In this document: in pieces, positions 1 through 14,020 of the stretch
How the letters are laid out: each line of letters begins with the position of its first letter
Position numbering within the stretch: position 1 is the first letter of the stretch
DNA from: Odobenus rosmarus divergens
Lineage: Eukaryota; Chordata; Mammalia; Carnivora; Odobenidae
NCBI RefSeq assembly: GCF_000321225.1
Contig: NW_004450383.1
Location: 226,400-290,399 of the forward strand
Reading direction: 5' to 3'
Length of the DNA: 64,000 nt
Notes under the pieces: model-generated
What the model saw: the letters and a program-made list of their open reading frames with translations, nothing else
The model's database searches: none
What the model was told of the DNA's origin: nothing
Made by a program: the position numbers and the translations under genes

Positions 1-80
1 GGTGGGGGTGAGGGAATTGTTAACAGCGCTGCTTTCTGGATCCCACCTTATAAATAGATGTGCATTCTAGAAATCTGCAT

Positions 81-270
81 TTTTTTTAAGATTTTATTTA
101 TTTGACAGAGAGAGACATAGCAAGAGAGGGAACACAAGCAGGGGGAGTGGGAGAGGGAGAAGCAGGCTCCCCGCCGAGCAGGGAGCCCGATGTGGGGCTC
201 GATCCCAGGACCCTGGGATCATGACCTGAGCCGAAGGCAGACGCTTAACAACTGAGTCATCCAGGCGCCT
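81..270 (-). mobile_element. CAN SINE (tRNA-Lys derived), antisense
   Basis: It reads from a T-run and AAGATTTTATTTATTTGACAG through a GA-rich part to a tRNA-like head ending CCAGGCGCCT. Flanking duplications CTAGAAATCTGCAT (67-80) and CTGGAAATCTGCAT (271-284) differ at one base. Confidence 0.95.
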
Positions 271-489
271 CTGGAAATCTGCATTTTAACAAGTTCCCTG
301 GGTGCCCACTAAGGTTTAAGTCTTCAAAAACAGTAACCACTGCATAAAACCAGAAAGTCCTTTCCTTATTCCTCCACAAACTATAAGCTTCCAAAACAAA
401 GAACTACTTGACTTTCCCTCATACACATTTGTATTTTCACTTCCTGTCTCTGCTCTCTCTGTCCAACTCCTCTTATCTTCTATTCATTT

Positions 490-735
490 TTTTAAATCTA
501 AATTCACTCCTGACAAAATCACCTTCGAGAACTCTTTCCTGATGTCCCTAGGATGTTACCTGTCTCTTCCCTTTGTTTCCAGCCCGCCTGTCCAGTTCAA
601 GCATGGATTTGTCCTGCATGTTAGCTATACCCGTCTTCCTTGTAGAGTGTGGGTATCTTGAGGCAGAGAAAATGTCATATGGATTTGTTTTTTAATTTCA
701 GCACCTAGCCGAGTATCTTATATATAGCAGAAACC
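490..735 (+). repeat. L2-like LINE 3' fragment
   Basis: The sequence follows the familiar L2 3' pattern: a pyrimidine-rich block about failing/early cleavage-like motifs, then a GAGGGCAG-like stretch (TTGAGGCAGAGAAAATG) and a CACCTAG...TAGCAG tail. It is diverged and has no clear ends. Confidence 0.5.
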
Positions 736-1209
736 ATATATGAGACAGATTAGGAGAAAAAAAGTTTATTACATGCACAAAGAGGCCCAATAATGAAATT
801 GAAACCTAAAGAAATGAGCAAGGCAGATAGTTTATATACTTTTTATGCAAAGATTCTTTGAGGAATTGACAGGACAAAGAAAAACTTGGGAGTTTCACTT
901 GGTGAGAAATTCTAAACAGAATTTGGACCACAATGGTAAATTAGTAAACAACAACAACAACAACAAAAAGTAACAAGGGTTATTTACACAGTCTCCTTGG
1001 CTTTAAATTTCCCATCTCTGGTATAAGGATATCTCTTTACCTCCTGGTACCAGGAAGGTACCTTTCATGTGGGAGATTTATTTCCTGTTTTCAGGGGGAC
1101 AGAGAAGGGTCTGAATGTCCTTTTTGTACAGGTTATCTCTTAAGTAATATTTATTTAAAATAATCAATAATGCCAAGTGGTCCCTCTTGGGGTGGCCTGT
1201 CTTGGCCCC

Positions 1210-1362
1210 ACATAGGCAAATTATTTAAATTCTCTACACATCAATGTTCTTATCTATAATAATAGCACATATGTGGCTGGATTTTTTTGAGAGTTATATA
1301 AAATAATCCAAGGGACTTTTCTCACAGTTCCTGGCACATAGAAAATATTCAATAAATGCCAA
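1210..1362 (+). repeat. MIR fragment
   Basis: It matches the MIR core order: AAATTCTCTAC...TCTTATCTATAATAATAG, then TTCCTGGCACATAGAAAATATTCAATAAATG. Confidence 0.6.
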
Positions 1363-1786
1363 TTGGTGAAAATAATACAAATACCACACAGACACATACC
1401 TGACACACAGTTGTTTGCTGCATGACTGAAACACAAATGAGTAAATGATGAGTGAGTGAATGAATGAATGGGACTTTGAAAATACCTTGTCTGGTCTTGA
1501 TCTCCTTTCTGTTTTGTATATATTCCAGTTTCCCTGGTTCAGGCAAGCTTAGTTACTGTCTTTTACAGAAGTCTATCTTAAACTGTGTTGCCTTTATACA
1601 TGGAGGTACACAATCTTATTTTAGTTGTTGAATGTGTAAGCATTTATTACATTTCAAAAGCTACATATTTATTTTTAGGCATTTTGGGGAAAAAATATAA
1701 GTAGTACATAAACACTATGACTTCATAGATATTTTTATTTAGGGCAAGTCTAAAAAAGTCATTGAAGTTAAAATATAAGTGAATCT

Positions 1787-1984
1787 GGGCGCCTGGGTGG
1801 CTCAGTTGGTTAAGCGACTGCCTTCGGCTCAGGTCATGATCCTGGAGTCCCGGGATCGAGCCCCACATCGGGCTCCCTGCTCAGCGGGGAGTCTGCTTCT
1901 CCCTCTGACCCTCTTTCCCTCTCGTGCTTTCTATCTCTCATTCTCTCTCTCTCTCAAATAAATAAATAAAATCTTTAAAAAAAA
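1787..1984 (+). mobile_element. CAN SINE, sense, perfect target-site duplication
   Basis: The head is GGGCGCCTGGGTGGCTCAG, followed by a CT-rich part and AAATAAATAAATAAAATCTTT plus A-tail. AAATATAAGTGAATCT occurs on both sides (1771-1786 and 1985-2000) without mismatch, which points to a fairly recent insertion. Confidence 0.97.
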
Positions 1985-3073
1985 AAATATAAGTGAATCT
2001 ATTTAAAGAAAATTATTAATTGAATATAAGAAGTACATGGATATGACAAAGTTGTAAGGTTTAGGCCACTAACTTATTATTCCTTTTACTGTTAAATTTC
2101 TCTTTATAAATTCAACTATTTGCTACTAATATTATTAGTAGTTCTTTGTTCAAAAGTTCGTGCTCTTGCTCTCTCTCTCTCTCTTTTTCCTATATCCTAC
2201 ACTGCTTTCTGCTTTGGGCAGATTTCTACATCTCTTTTTCTCTACCATCGATCTCCCCTTATTTTTTCCCTGCATTTTGCCCACTCCATACTCTGCTGCT
2301 TTTGCTACAGTGTGGCTTGTCCCTGTGCACATCTCCCTGTCATGTGCTGCTAGTCACTGCGACCATGAGGCTTCACTGAGCATCGGTCTCTCCTCTTAGG
2401 TTTCACACCATGTTGGGGAATCTGTTCCCATACTTTTGGAATGATACATTTCGAGTTTCAAGCCTATATGTGAGAGAAAGAAGAGCTTCAGAATATGATA
2501 TGTCATAAGTTAACTAGAAGACTCACCTTTTAGTAGGGTCGCCTTCAGGGAAGTCCTTTCAGGGAACAAACTAACCACATTTTTATGTTCTCCTTTGTTC
2601 TAAAGGCTCCTCCTAACTGTTTCCCTCACACTTAAGGTGGAGGAGCCTTCAGCTAAAGTGCTTCTGGGTACTTTACTTTTTAATCCTTTATGGCCTGTTA
2701 CTCAATTGTTAATTTTATGACTGATTACCTCTTTTAATGATGATTAGACTGAAGTACACAAACACTTGTCTAAAACAATATGAGTCCACGACATATTAAG
2801 GAGTTCTGTCAGAAATTTTCCATATTTCCGGGACCTTCTCTCACTAAGATACTTTACTCTCTCTTTTAAAATATGGTAATTTAAGTGGCTATTATGCACA
2901 TAATTTTATTTTTGAAATACATAATAACCCTACAGGAAACCTAATTATGAGTCATTGTAGCAAAGAGGAGTAAATAATCCTCATGAAAATGGTCTCCTTT
3001 GAAAGCCTTTTAGGAAACAGAATTAAATTCTCCTAAGGAAGAAAATCTAATTTTATATGAAAGGTTTTTTTTT

Positions 3074-3092
3074 GCATGCATGCATGCATGCA
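3074..3092. repeat. GCAT tetranucleotide repeat
   Basis: Nearly five copies of GCAT in tandem. The unit is self-complementary, so the tract is a perfect palindrome. Confidence 0.95.
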
Positions 3093-3559
3093 AATAACAA
3101 ATTTTGGCAAAATTTTACATAAATATATTTTTCTCAAATGGATATTTATAGTAATGCTTGATCCCCAGGACAATTTATAAATATTTCCTATTTTGTTTAG
3201 GTTATATCAAATTTTTTAAAAAATGAAAATGAGTAAAAATAGTGTCTGAAGTAATAGGTTTTAGAAATTTTGCTAGTATAACAGAAATAAGTAAGCAACA
3301 AAAATATAAACGCATGGGATAAAGTTTAAATGGAGCGGTTTAGAAAACATAAAAATATAACATAGGAAGTCATTGGGAGTGGTCTCTAATATGTTGAAAA
3401 GCTAATGCAGTATATATTTGCTCTTCTTTTTTATTTTCCTTTCTGAATAATTTTCAGTAATTCGAATACTCTTTGCTCCATTTTTGTTTTCTGTGTGTAC
3501 TTCCTGAAGGTACAGAGCAGCCTAAGGTGGCTGGGCTGCAGAGTCAAGTAGAGAAGTTC

Positions 3560-4060
3560 AGAGTCTAGGCTAGAGTATAAACTAGATCATGCGGGGCCTT
3601 ATTGGTCAACGCAGAAAGAGGCCATTGAAGGGTGTGCTCAGATTGGTGGTTGAAAAAAATACTCTGGCTATAGCATGGAGGATAGTTAGTGTGGATGAAA
3701 AGGCTGCTTAGAAGGGTCAGCTAGTGGGACTCCTGGGTGGCTCAGTCAGTCGAGCGTCTGCCTTCAGCTCAGGTCATGATCTCAGGGTCCTGGGATGGAG
3801 TCCCCCAACGGGTTCTCTGCTCAGCAGGGAGTCTGCTTTTCCCTCTTACTCTCCCTCCCTCTTTCTCTCAAATAAATAAACAAAACCTTTAAAAAAGAGG
3901 AAGAAGAAGAAGAAAAAGGATCATTTAGGAAGGTTTACTGCAGGGATGAGATGATGATATGATAATGTAAACTAAGATGGCAGCTATAGAGATAGAGAAA
4001 AAACAGTGAGCTTGAGGATGGCCTGGATATGGGAGTAAATGAAAAGGATTATAGAAATGT
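3560..4060 (-). repeat. L2 LINE fragment, antisense, split by a SINE
   Basis: Words such as GGCCATTGAAGGGTGTGCTCAG and ACTCTGGCTATAGCATGGAGGAT follow the antisense L2 consensus (GCCATTGAAGGGTTT...ACTCTGGC...GTGGAGGAT). The order resumes after the SINE at 3726-3898. Confidence 0.6.
3726..3898 (+). mobile_element. CAN SINE, sense
   Basis: The head is GGGACTCCTGGGTGGCTCAG, followed by a CT-rich 3' part and AAATAAATAAACAAAACC. It sits inside an antisense L2 fragment and is followed by a GAAGAA purine tract. No clear target-site duplication is seen. Confidence 0.93.
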
Positions 4061-4439
4061 GAAAGATGCTTACATCTAGCTTCCTGGTTTGTGCAACTCC
4101 CTGGATGGTGATTTCATTTACCAATACCAGGAAATAGCGAATACTGGGAAATAATGGGAAAGGACCAGTTTTGAGGTCCTGTTTTGTAAAAAATGACTTG
4201 AAAGTACTTTTAAGACTTAGTAAGCCTTGTGACCTTTGGGGAGTTGCTCTTCTCTGGACTTGGTTTATTCATCTCCAAAATGAGGTGTTTACACGAAAAG
4301 ACCTAATCAGTACCTACTGGAATTACAATGTTACCATTATGATTTCAATTATGTGTAAATTTAGAGAAAAGCAGAAAATTATATACTGGAAATGATAAGC
4401 TGAGGATTTGAATCTAATGTTAAAGGAAAAGGGATCAAA

Positions 4440-4740
4440 ATAGACGTCTAGGAAAGGGAATGGTATAATGAAAGTGTAATTTGAAGAATATTATTCTGAC
4501 AGCTGGACTGAAGCAAGAGAGAAATTAGCGGATGGGAAATCAGGGAAGAGGCTGAATCAATGAAGGCCCAAATTGTAGTAGGGACTCTAGAATAAGGAAG
4601 ATTAGAGTTTTAGACAGCGTATAGAATGAATTAGCAGTATTTGATAACGTAAGTCAGAAAAATGAAAGAGAAACTGAAACTAACAATTTATGTTGTTTTC
4701 AAGCCTCAAACATGAAAATGATGGAGACACAAGAATGCAT
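4440..4740 (-). repeat. L2 LINE fragment, antisense (second)
   Basis: ATTATTCTGACAGCTGGACTGAAGC and AATGAAGGCCCAAATTGTAGTAGGG repeat the antisense L2 order and overlap the part seen at 3560-4060, so this is a separate copy. Confidence 0.5.
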
Positions 4741-4978
4741 TTAAGGGATATTATTAGGACACTTGAGGACGATCAGTTTATCTGACATGCTGAGTGTATA
4801 GCAATGCCATATTTTCAAAAAGTGAATTACTTTTTCTAAGGAAAATAATCATTCAGTAATAGGACTAGATGTAGCTTTCCCTTCAAAATGTGACTAAATA
4901 GCATTTTAAAAGTACATGCAGAGATTCATTTAAAAGATTATAGTTGGTACTAATAATAATCTCTACAACTTGTTCTAA

Positions 4979-5182
<204 letters not shown>

Positions 5183-6109
5183 TAAAAAAATACAGATTAT
5201 CTAAAAATATAGTTGGCATTATCCATTTTATTTACCAAGTCAATGTATCATTTTATTGCAATAGTCAATTTCTGTGCCTTGAATGTTTGTCCCTTTTAAC
5301 CTTTCAGCCTGCTTTCAAGTTAATTTTCTATTTGTTTAATTCTCTGTCAGTACTATTGAGATATGTAAGATGGACCTTTTTTGTTTTATATACATATGCT
5401 TTATATGCATGTGCTTTAAAAAAATATATACACTACTGAGATATGAACATGTGACCTTTAACTTAACAAGTTTACTTGTCCTGATTTTAAAGGGCCTGTG
5501 TGTTCTGTTGTATTTCGAATGGCAAAAGTGTTATAAACACATTTGCATTTATACTGTAGTACAGCCTAAAAACACTCAAGCACACCACCCACATATCTAC
5601 AACTACAAGTGCTTCAGAAAAATGGCTATGTCAAATTAATTTGTGTTAATGATTGGCCAGTTGAACATTTTTTCCCTAGGAAAAATAGCATTACTGATCA
5701 AATAATCTCTGCCATGAAAGATTACAATATTAAATATTAAAAAGTTAAAAGACTGAAGCTTCAAGTCTGTGATTGGATCACTATTTACAAATTGAAATGC
5801 AAGTATTTATAGAATTTCCCAATTATATTGTTGACTCCCTTCATCTTTCAATCCCTTTATTTTAAAACAGTAAACTTTGTGAGCATTATATTCACATAGA
5901 AAACATAAACATAGCAGAATTATGCTGATGATTGAATTTTACGACTATAACATGATCCTTCCCTGATCCAAGAGGTTCTTCATTGAATTAATCTGTCCAT
6001 ACTGGTGTTAAAACTTAAGAAAACAAATTCTATTTGACAGCTGTAAAGTATTAAACATTTCACGCGAGACCATCCTACTTTACTGTGGCCTACACAACTT
6101 GACTACAAC

Positions 6110-6474
6110 TGAATTAGTTTGCTAGGGCTGCCATAACAAGATACCACAGACTAAGTGGCTTAACCAACAGAAATCTATTTCCTCACAGTTCTGGAGGCTG
6201 GATGTCTGAGATCAAGGCGTCAACAGGGTTGTTTCTTCTGAGGCCTTTGTCCTTGACTTATAGTTGACTATTTTCTCCCTATGTCTTCACATGGTCTTTC
6301 TTCAGAATTTTCTCTTCTTATAAGGATACCAGTCATGTTGGACCACCCATGTGTTCTCATTTACCTTACTTATATCTTTAAAGGACCTTTCTCCAAATAT
6401 AGGCACATTCTGAGGTACTAGGGGTTAGGGCTTCACATATGAATTTTAGGGAGATACAATTCAACCCCAAAACA
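6110..6474 (-). mobile_element. Solitary MaLR-type LTR (MST/MLT1-like), antisense
   Basis: The + strand starts TTAGTTTGCTAGGGCTGCC and includes TTCTGGAGGCTGGATGTCTGAG and GGGGTTAGGGCTTCACATATGAATTT. Reverse-complemented, these are the end and start of an ERVL-MaLR long terminal repeat. It is diverged, has no internal coding region, and is an old inactive copy. Confidence 0.8.
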
Positions 6475-8568
6475 GTGACTTACTCACTTTAAAAAAAAAA
6501 AAAAAAAGTTTATATTTAGAATACTTTGGCAGAGTTTTTTGTTGTGATGTTGAAATCATATCCTTTATTCAGTGATATAGCCTGTGTTGCCATAGCAATT
6601 TTAGTGAAAAGCATATGACTTATTCAGAATAAAATCTTCATCAAATAACAGTGTTCCATGAATGTGGGACCCAAATTTACCAAACTTACCCAAATTCTAT
6701 TTGGTTTGGAATATATAATATAACATAATAATATTGATCATATCATTTAATAATTTAAAAAATTGTATTGATTCCTGTCAATGGGACAGATTTATTACAT
6801 ATTTTTAATTTGTTAAATTTAGAGCATCACATTTGAAGGATTGGCATATTTTTCTATCATAATTGATTCATATTTTAAATAAGTACATTTTTATAGGTGT
6901 AAGTATGTAATTTTAGTATTTCCTGTTTTGGACATAACATTATTCTGTAGGAGGTGTTATGATAAGACAATTGAAAATGTATCATACTCCCCTAGTTTAT
7001 AACATCTGTCACCCACATATTTCTTACCATGTCATTACCTTCAATATCTAAATAAAAAGACTTGAGCCTCACCTTATATGCTGAGGAAAGTCTGGACCCT
7101 CCTTAAATTTTCAGAATTCCTGAAGATGCTTTTGTTCACTTCCAGCTCTGAAATCCTGCTCTTAGCCTCATCTCACTTGTGAGCTCTGGAGGCTGCTACC
7201 CTCCCTCAACTCCTTACGCTGCTCCTTATTTGTATCACTTTCCTTCCTTCTCACAAAAACCTTAATACAAGGGATAATCGAAGAGAATTACTGCACTGTC
7301 TTAATTTTTTCCTGGTAATCCCCATCTCGGGAATGATTGTGTGTATCTCCCCGGGGCCCTCTCTTATCCCAGACTCTTTCCTGCCTCTGGCCTTGTCCAC
7401 ACCCAGGATCTTCAACCCTCCTTCCTCCACCTCTCAGTACCCCCTCCAGAATTCAGCAGGGTAAACATCTACTGTTACTTTATTATGCAGAGCAATTTAA
7501 ATGCTTGTTTCTCTGAGCTTCCGACTGGGTGATATTGGGGGGTAGGACTGGGGGTGGATTTTGTTTTTCTTTCCAAACATGCAAATTAAGATTTTTTCCC
7601 TAAGTCAAAGATCAGTGTTTTCCTAAGAATTCACTCTTTTTCCATCTCCCAGCTGACTCCAATGCTAGACAACTTTAAAAATAGCTTATTTTCATTATTT
7701 TATATTCAATTTAAAAACACTACATAAGCATAAAATAGTATCACTAGAAAAGTAGTTTGAGTTTTATTAACACAAAATGCATTATTTTATTGAAAAGGAT
7801 CCCCTGGTTTGCTAATGAGAGTCATTAACCATCATTAAATAAATAAATAACACATGCTATCGCTCAGCCCTAAGTAGGCTATCTAGAGTTGCCAACCTGA
7901 GAAGCAGATTGCAAAGCAGTCCTTATAATTCAGAGCACCACACTTGTGACTTTTGATTTTATACTTTTTTTGAAGACCCATTTTCTCTGTCCAAAGTTTT
8001 TAACATGTGTGTTCTATCCCTCCTGATAGGCAGTTACATGGGCCACTTTGCTGCTTGCCTATCTTGGGTAGATACCTTCAGAATTCTCTAAAGTGAATTA
8101 ATGTACATTCTGCAGCCTATATTCTAAGTTAAACCATCCCAGACTTACCTTCCTGGTTAAAAGAAAAACAAAAACAAAAACAAGAAAACTCAGCGATTTT
8201 TATAAACTGTAATGCCAGTTAAATAGACAAAAACGCAATTTAATTTTGATAAATATAGTTACTTAGCACTTTTTACTCTGCCATTTTCTTATTCTCTTAT
8301 CTGCTTACTGTGACACAAATCCTTTAAATTAGGCTGTAAGAAAGAGTCACACTAAAAAGTGATTTTCAATGCTAGGGTTTGGGCACAGCAACAATAAACA
8401 GTTCTGTAGGTCATCCAGAACAGGCCTGGGGTGAGAAATGATTCCCAAAGATTTTGTCTTCTTCCTGTGAGCACCACTGAGCAGGACTTGTCAACTGTGC
8501 CTCTTTTCTTAATCACTAAGTCTCCCTCTGAAGCAAATTATGAACCTCCTAGCTCCGATACCAATGTG

Positions 8569-8612
8569 TGTATATATATATAGATACACATAAACTATAT
8601 ATATATATAACT
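8569..8612. repeat. TA-rich microsatellite
   Basis: Interrupted TA/TG runs. Confidence 0.9.
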
Positions 8613-8839
8613 ATTCCTTGTTAATAAGCTCAAACACTGGAAGAATCAAGAGTTAGAAATGCATGAAGAATTTATTGATGTTATTTTCACTATTTTAATA
8701 TAGACAGGGCATAGCTGTATCAGTATATTTCTTTTGAAATTTACTTTATATAACTAAAATAAATAAAGTCTCAGTTCTTTAAAAAATGTTCTAAACTGAA
8801 ATGTTTGAGCGCTTGAGTCTTCTATCTACCTCTCCCTCA

Positions 8840-8840
<1 letters not shown>

Positions 8841-8872
<32 letters not shown>

Positions 8873-8891
8873 CACAAACACAACACACACA
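8841..8891. repeat. CA microsatellite
   Basis: Fifteen uninterrupted AC units followed by an imperfect AACACAAACAC tail. Confidence 0.97.
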
Positions 8892-10884
8892 AGCCCGTAA
8901 GATTCTTGAGTTGGAGCTATTTGAAAGGAAAGTTATTTAAATACCCTCCTCCATTTCTTCTTTTCTAAAGATCCTTTAAGGTTATGAGGTTTTACCCTAG
9001 GGCTGTCCATATCCCATGTGCTTTGTCAGAAAATTGGTTCCTTTAACATAATCCACATCTTAAATAGCCGTCACATGGTTAGGACTAGTTCAGTTGCAAA
9101 GCAGTGGGCAAGGGACTTCGTCAAGTTAAAAAATAAATGAGAGGTTTATCCATAAAATAGTCACATTGAAATTAGAAATATGTACATCTATCACTTCTTT
9201 GTTTACTGACCCTATAATACCTTAGTGTTTCATTTCCCTCATAAGATTGTTTTGAGAAACAAGATATCCTCTCTGAAGTATAAAACAAGAATTATGTCTT
9301 GAAAAACCTAACTCCCTTCTGATTTCCAACTAAGCTATTGTAAGAACACTGGTTGCTAGCTCTTTAATAGTTTCTGTCATTCTGAGAATACTTTTTATAG
9401 AATTTGTTTCCAAATAATGAACTGTATTTATTACTGAGCCATTGTCACTTGCTTTCTTGTACCCAGAAATAATTTAATTTGGTTAAAATGAAATTTTATA
9501 AATAAATACTACAATGAAGATGATGGCATAGCTATTTTCCTATATTCTCAAATGTAGCAATTGACTAGATTTAATTTACAGGGGTGGAAAAAAGAAAACT
9601 AAAATATATCACAAATATATTAGCCACTACTTGGCTTCTCGAAATTGTCTCAAATACCTTAAATCAGTGAAATCTTAAGAAATCGAATTTCCTGTCAAAC
9701 ACAAAGTAAACATATGTGTTTGGAACATACGTGGTTTTTAAACTGTTTACCTCTTTTTAACATAGCTAAACCGTTTACAAGTCTTATATTCAGATCCGCA
9801 GAGGAATTTTGCTTTGTTTCTTCCAACAGTTTCTAAATTTTCTCAGTATTTGGCAGCTTCTAAATGAACTCATTTACTATTAATCATCCTAAGCCCGTCT
9901 TTCTATCCCTTTTCCTGTCCTCAATTCCTAGACCATAGCTATGTATCACTCTTCCAGACAGCAACTTGGTTTTACTTTTAAATTAATGAGGACTATTTCA
10001 ATTTGATCAGAATGGTTTTGGATTACATCAAGAATGTTTTTAAAAGACAACAAAAATTGAGTAAGATTAGGTTCGATTTCATTTTTAATATCATCTAGTG
10101 ATTCCACAACATTTGTTTATGATAATAAATTTAATGTCATAAACAGATGAACACTAGATTGAGGCAGTTTATGAGAAATGTATACAACTATCTTGAAACA
10201 AAATGAAAGAAATTCAAATTATTGTGTAACCCTAATTCATTTCCCTTGTTATTCTAATGTATTTTTATAGTTCCTTAGGGCAAATCTGTGCTGATTTTCT
10301 TTTTAAGGATTCACTCCTACTGAACAGTGTTCTCTATATCACCAGTTAATGTTGCTATTCTATTAAGAATTGTCTCTTTATGTTTCAATTCAAAGTAATC
10401 TCTGACTCTTCTGTGCATTTTAATTTGGTTATTATCAGCTGACTAGCTATCGAAGTGAAACTCCAATTTTAATACTACAATAGACTGACTACAAAACAAC
10501 CAAATAATGGATTCACAATGTGTAATTGATCATTTACTTAAAGGACATAGTGTGTTCCTATACATTTCCTATTCTAAATTGTATTATTGGAAAAGTTATT
10601 TTTAGACCAATGCAATATATTCCACATTGCAAAATAAAAACCAAGAGAAGCTTATGAAATTCATTCATTTTACTAAGTATATTGCTTAAAAGGGTGTAAA
10701 AGTGGTACAGATTGAAAAATATTTCAATTGCACTTCTTAAATAGCATTTACAGTGCTATTTTATTAATAATATTTTATGCATGTTAAAAGTGGCTCTGCG
10801 TTGATTGCATTTATAAAATATGCATCTTTTAAGAGAATTGAAAACATCAACAGTAACCACCACCAAAAATCGAATAATAAACCC

Positions 10885-11085
10885 AGCCAGCATAGCATAG
10901 CATAGTATAGAGGCTAGGGACAGAGAGACTTGGGTTTGAAATATTTAAGTTCTGCAGGCCTCAGTTTTCTTACCTGCGAAATGAGTATAATAATAGGAGC
11001 TAACTTACAGGGTTAGTATGAGGTTTGGATAAATGAATATAGATAAAATATTTATCAGAGCAAGCACTTAGTGAACATCAACTAC
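10885..11085 (+). repeat. MIR, near full length
   Basis: AGCATAGTATAGAGGC resembles the tRNA-like head. CCTCAGTTTTCTTACC, AATGAGTATAATAATAGGAGC, GGGTTAGTATGAGG and a CACTTAGTGAACATC tail follow in MIR order. Confidence 0.8.
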
Positions 11086-11605
11086 ATCGTCATTATTATC
11101 ATTACCTACTTATAATTAGGACCACTGTTTTGAAATAAAAACTGTATAAAGTTTTCAATGGACAAAATAGATTTGTGAAAAAAAAAAAAAAAAGGACCAC
11201 AATGTAAAGCAGAAGTCAGATTTGAAACATATATACAAGTAAGATCAGAATCTGATTAACGGGTTGAAGATAAATATGAATCACAGTTTTTCATAAAATG
11301 AGGAAAGTAAAAGAAAGGTGACTCCCAAAAAATGCTTGGTTAATGAAAAGGCCATTTGTTTACTGAGGATATTCCATAATATTTGAAAGAAATCTTACTT
11401 ATGAACAACAAATATATATATATACACATACCTCTTTAATGATAATTTCCCATAAGAATAAGAGCTTATAACTTAGGTATTTAGCACATGATGAGGTCTT
11501 AAATGATATGTATGATATTAGATAAGCTAAAGAAAAATTATAATACAAAAATTATAAAAAGTTTAGTCATTCAAATAGGAATCTAAATTATTATTTTCCT
11601 TATAA

Positions 11606-11842
<237 letters not shown>

Positions 11843-13439
11843 TAAAGACAAAATATTTTTTGATTTCCCTATTCTCTTTTCCCTACATTTGGTATTACCA
11901 TTGCATCATTAAAAGAACTACAAGATTTATTAAGAAAATAAAATTAAAGCTTTCCTTGACCGATGAGAATGCTAATGCTTTGCAAGGTATGTGTTTTAGT
12001 GAATTCTGCAAAAGAGTTTTCAACAATATCTGTCTAACACCATCATGAAAGGAAATACTAAGGAAATCTCAGAAGTATCAGATAACAAATTTTAAACAAT
12101 GGGTTCCTTAAATAGTTATTTGTGCACAATTCTGAAAAGCCAAAAATGGACAGTAAATATCAATCTAAGATGTATATGAACATTGACAGATTCCTTTAAC
12201 ATATACTTCATAAATTCATTCTTTTATGTTTTACCCACATTAATTGCACACATTTTCCATTTAAAATATTCAATTTTATTATTTTGTGTAAAATACTGAA
12301 AATTATGTTACATTGAAAAGTAAAGTACATACGTGTATATTCAAATATGACTAACATAACTGATCAAAGACTGGATATTAAAACAAGCCGTAATTCACAG
12401 TGTTGCAATCAGCTTATAATAACCCCACCTAAAATGTTATAGTTTTATTTAAAACAAATCTAAAATACATCTGATATTTAAAAATAATTTGATTCTGGTA
12501 TATACATAGAAACAAGTTTTTTAATTTATTAACATTTGGCATATTTATACGTGTATGGGTGTATTGTATATGATTTATACTCGTATATGCGTGCATTTGC
12601 ATCTCAAGGTACATGGCCATGCATCTTTGCGTGAAAAGCGGTTTTGGTGAATTGGATCTAATAGCACATTTAAGAGGTGTACTGCAAGATATCTTTATAT
12701 CAAGTACAGTTAGGTATTAAATCACTTCTTTTTATGTTCAAGTCTCCTATACCCCTTGCCTCCTTAAGAAAAATTTTTTCATTCGAAATTTATAACTTTA
12801 TATTCCATATTAGGTGTCTTTTCAGTAGATTTGATCAATGGACTCCTGGGCTTTTAAAACAATAATAAATATATATTCATTACTCTTTTAAAGATTGTAT
12901 TATCCATAATATTATTTAATTATATTAACTTCTTTTTTTACTTAGAGCTTTATGGCACGGAAGTATATTTCTTAAATATTATTGTAAAATGTAACAAGAG
13001 GATTAACACATGCTTGGGAATTCAAATGAACTGAAGGACCTTCATTGAGATTTTTAGTTTAACATATGTGTGTTAAAGTTGAGTCAGAGTAGAGTCATTT
13101 TTTTGCAATCTATTTCAAAATTAATTCTTATTAGCAATTTTTATCAATATGTTACAAATGGGCATGCACTTTTCCTTTAATTCATTGCTATATTCTATAC
13201 CTAACAAATCACATTCAATCCCACTCCAACCAAGGTGTGTGGTCTTGATCACGTGTCAGACATAGGACAATTTTAAGAATTAAGTAAAATCACACATGCA
13301 ATGTGTTGTGATGATAGCATGCAGTGAGTAATGAATGATAGCTCATATTTTTTCTTTGAAAACTAAACGGATGAGGAATTAAAATGAGAAGTCAAGCTCA
13401 AATGTATCTTTGTTATAAAAGAAATTACAAATACTTGTT

Positions 13440-14020
13440 AAAGAAAATAGAGCAGACTTTTACTACAGTGGGGTTTTCTATAAGGGGATAGAGATTGAGC
13501 TCAGCTCTGACTACAGGTGGGACTTTATAGTCAAGGAGCAGGGCGTGGGGGGGGCGGAGCGGAATCAGTGGATGGGAAATTGCTAAAGGGGCAGAGGATT
13601 AGAGGTAGGGGGAATCTGGCTAAAACCACCAGACAGGATTTTTGCTGAAGCAGGCCAGAGTGAGAAGATATTGAGGGTGGGGAATAAGGAATTTGATTAG
13701 ATATCAAGGGAGGGGGATTTTCAGTAAACTGACCCAGTAGGATTGCTGCTAGTTTTAGTTTTGGACTAAATGGGCCACAGGTGAGGTCTAGTCAAAAGGA
13801 TTCAGAGGAGACTGACTAAAGTTTGTTCAAGGCAGAGCATGTCTGTCACAGTCAGCAAGTATGTCACCCCTAGGCTCTTGGTAACATAATCGAAGTTACC
13901 ATTGGAAGCTAGTGATGAAAAAGCCTGAGTGGAGGAGACTGAGAGCTAGAGAGGCTGAGGTTGATCAAAGACACTCTGGATGTTGGTTTGGGTCAAATCT
14001 GGCCCAAAGGCAGTAACGTT
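13440..14020. repeat. G-rich block of unknown class
   Basis: Within AT-rich intron there is a sharply more G-rich stretch (GGGCGTGGGGGGGGCGGAGC near 13540, then GGTGGGGAATAAGG and AGGGAGGGGG). No open reading frame or known element is recognised. It could be an old retroviral or LINE 5' fragment, or unique sequence. Confidence 0.35.

Noticed and set aside
951..966. Short CAA repeat
   Set aside because: Only about five units; too short and common to be worth a feature.
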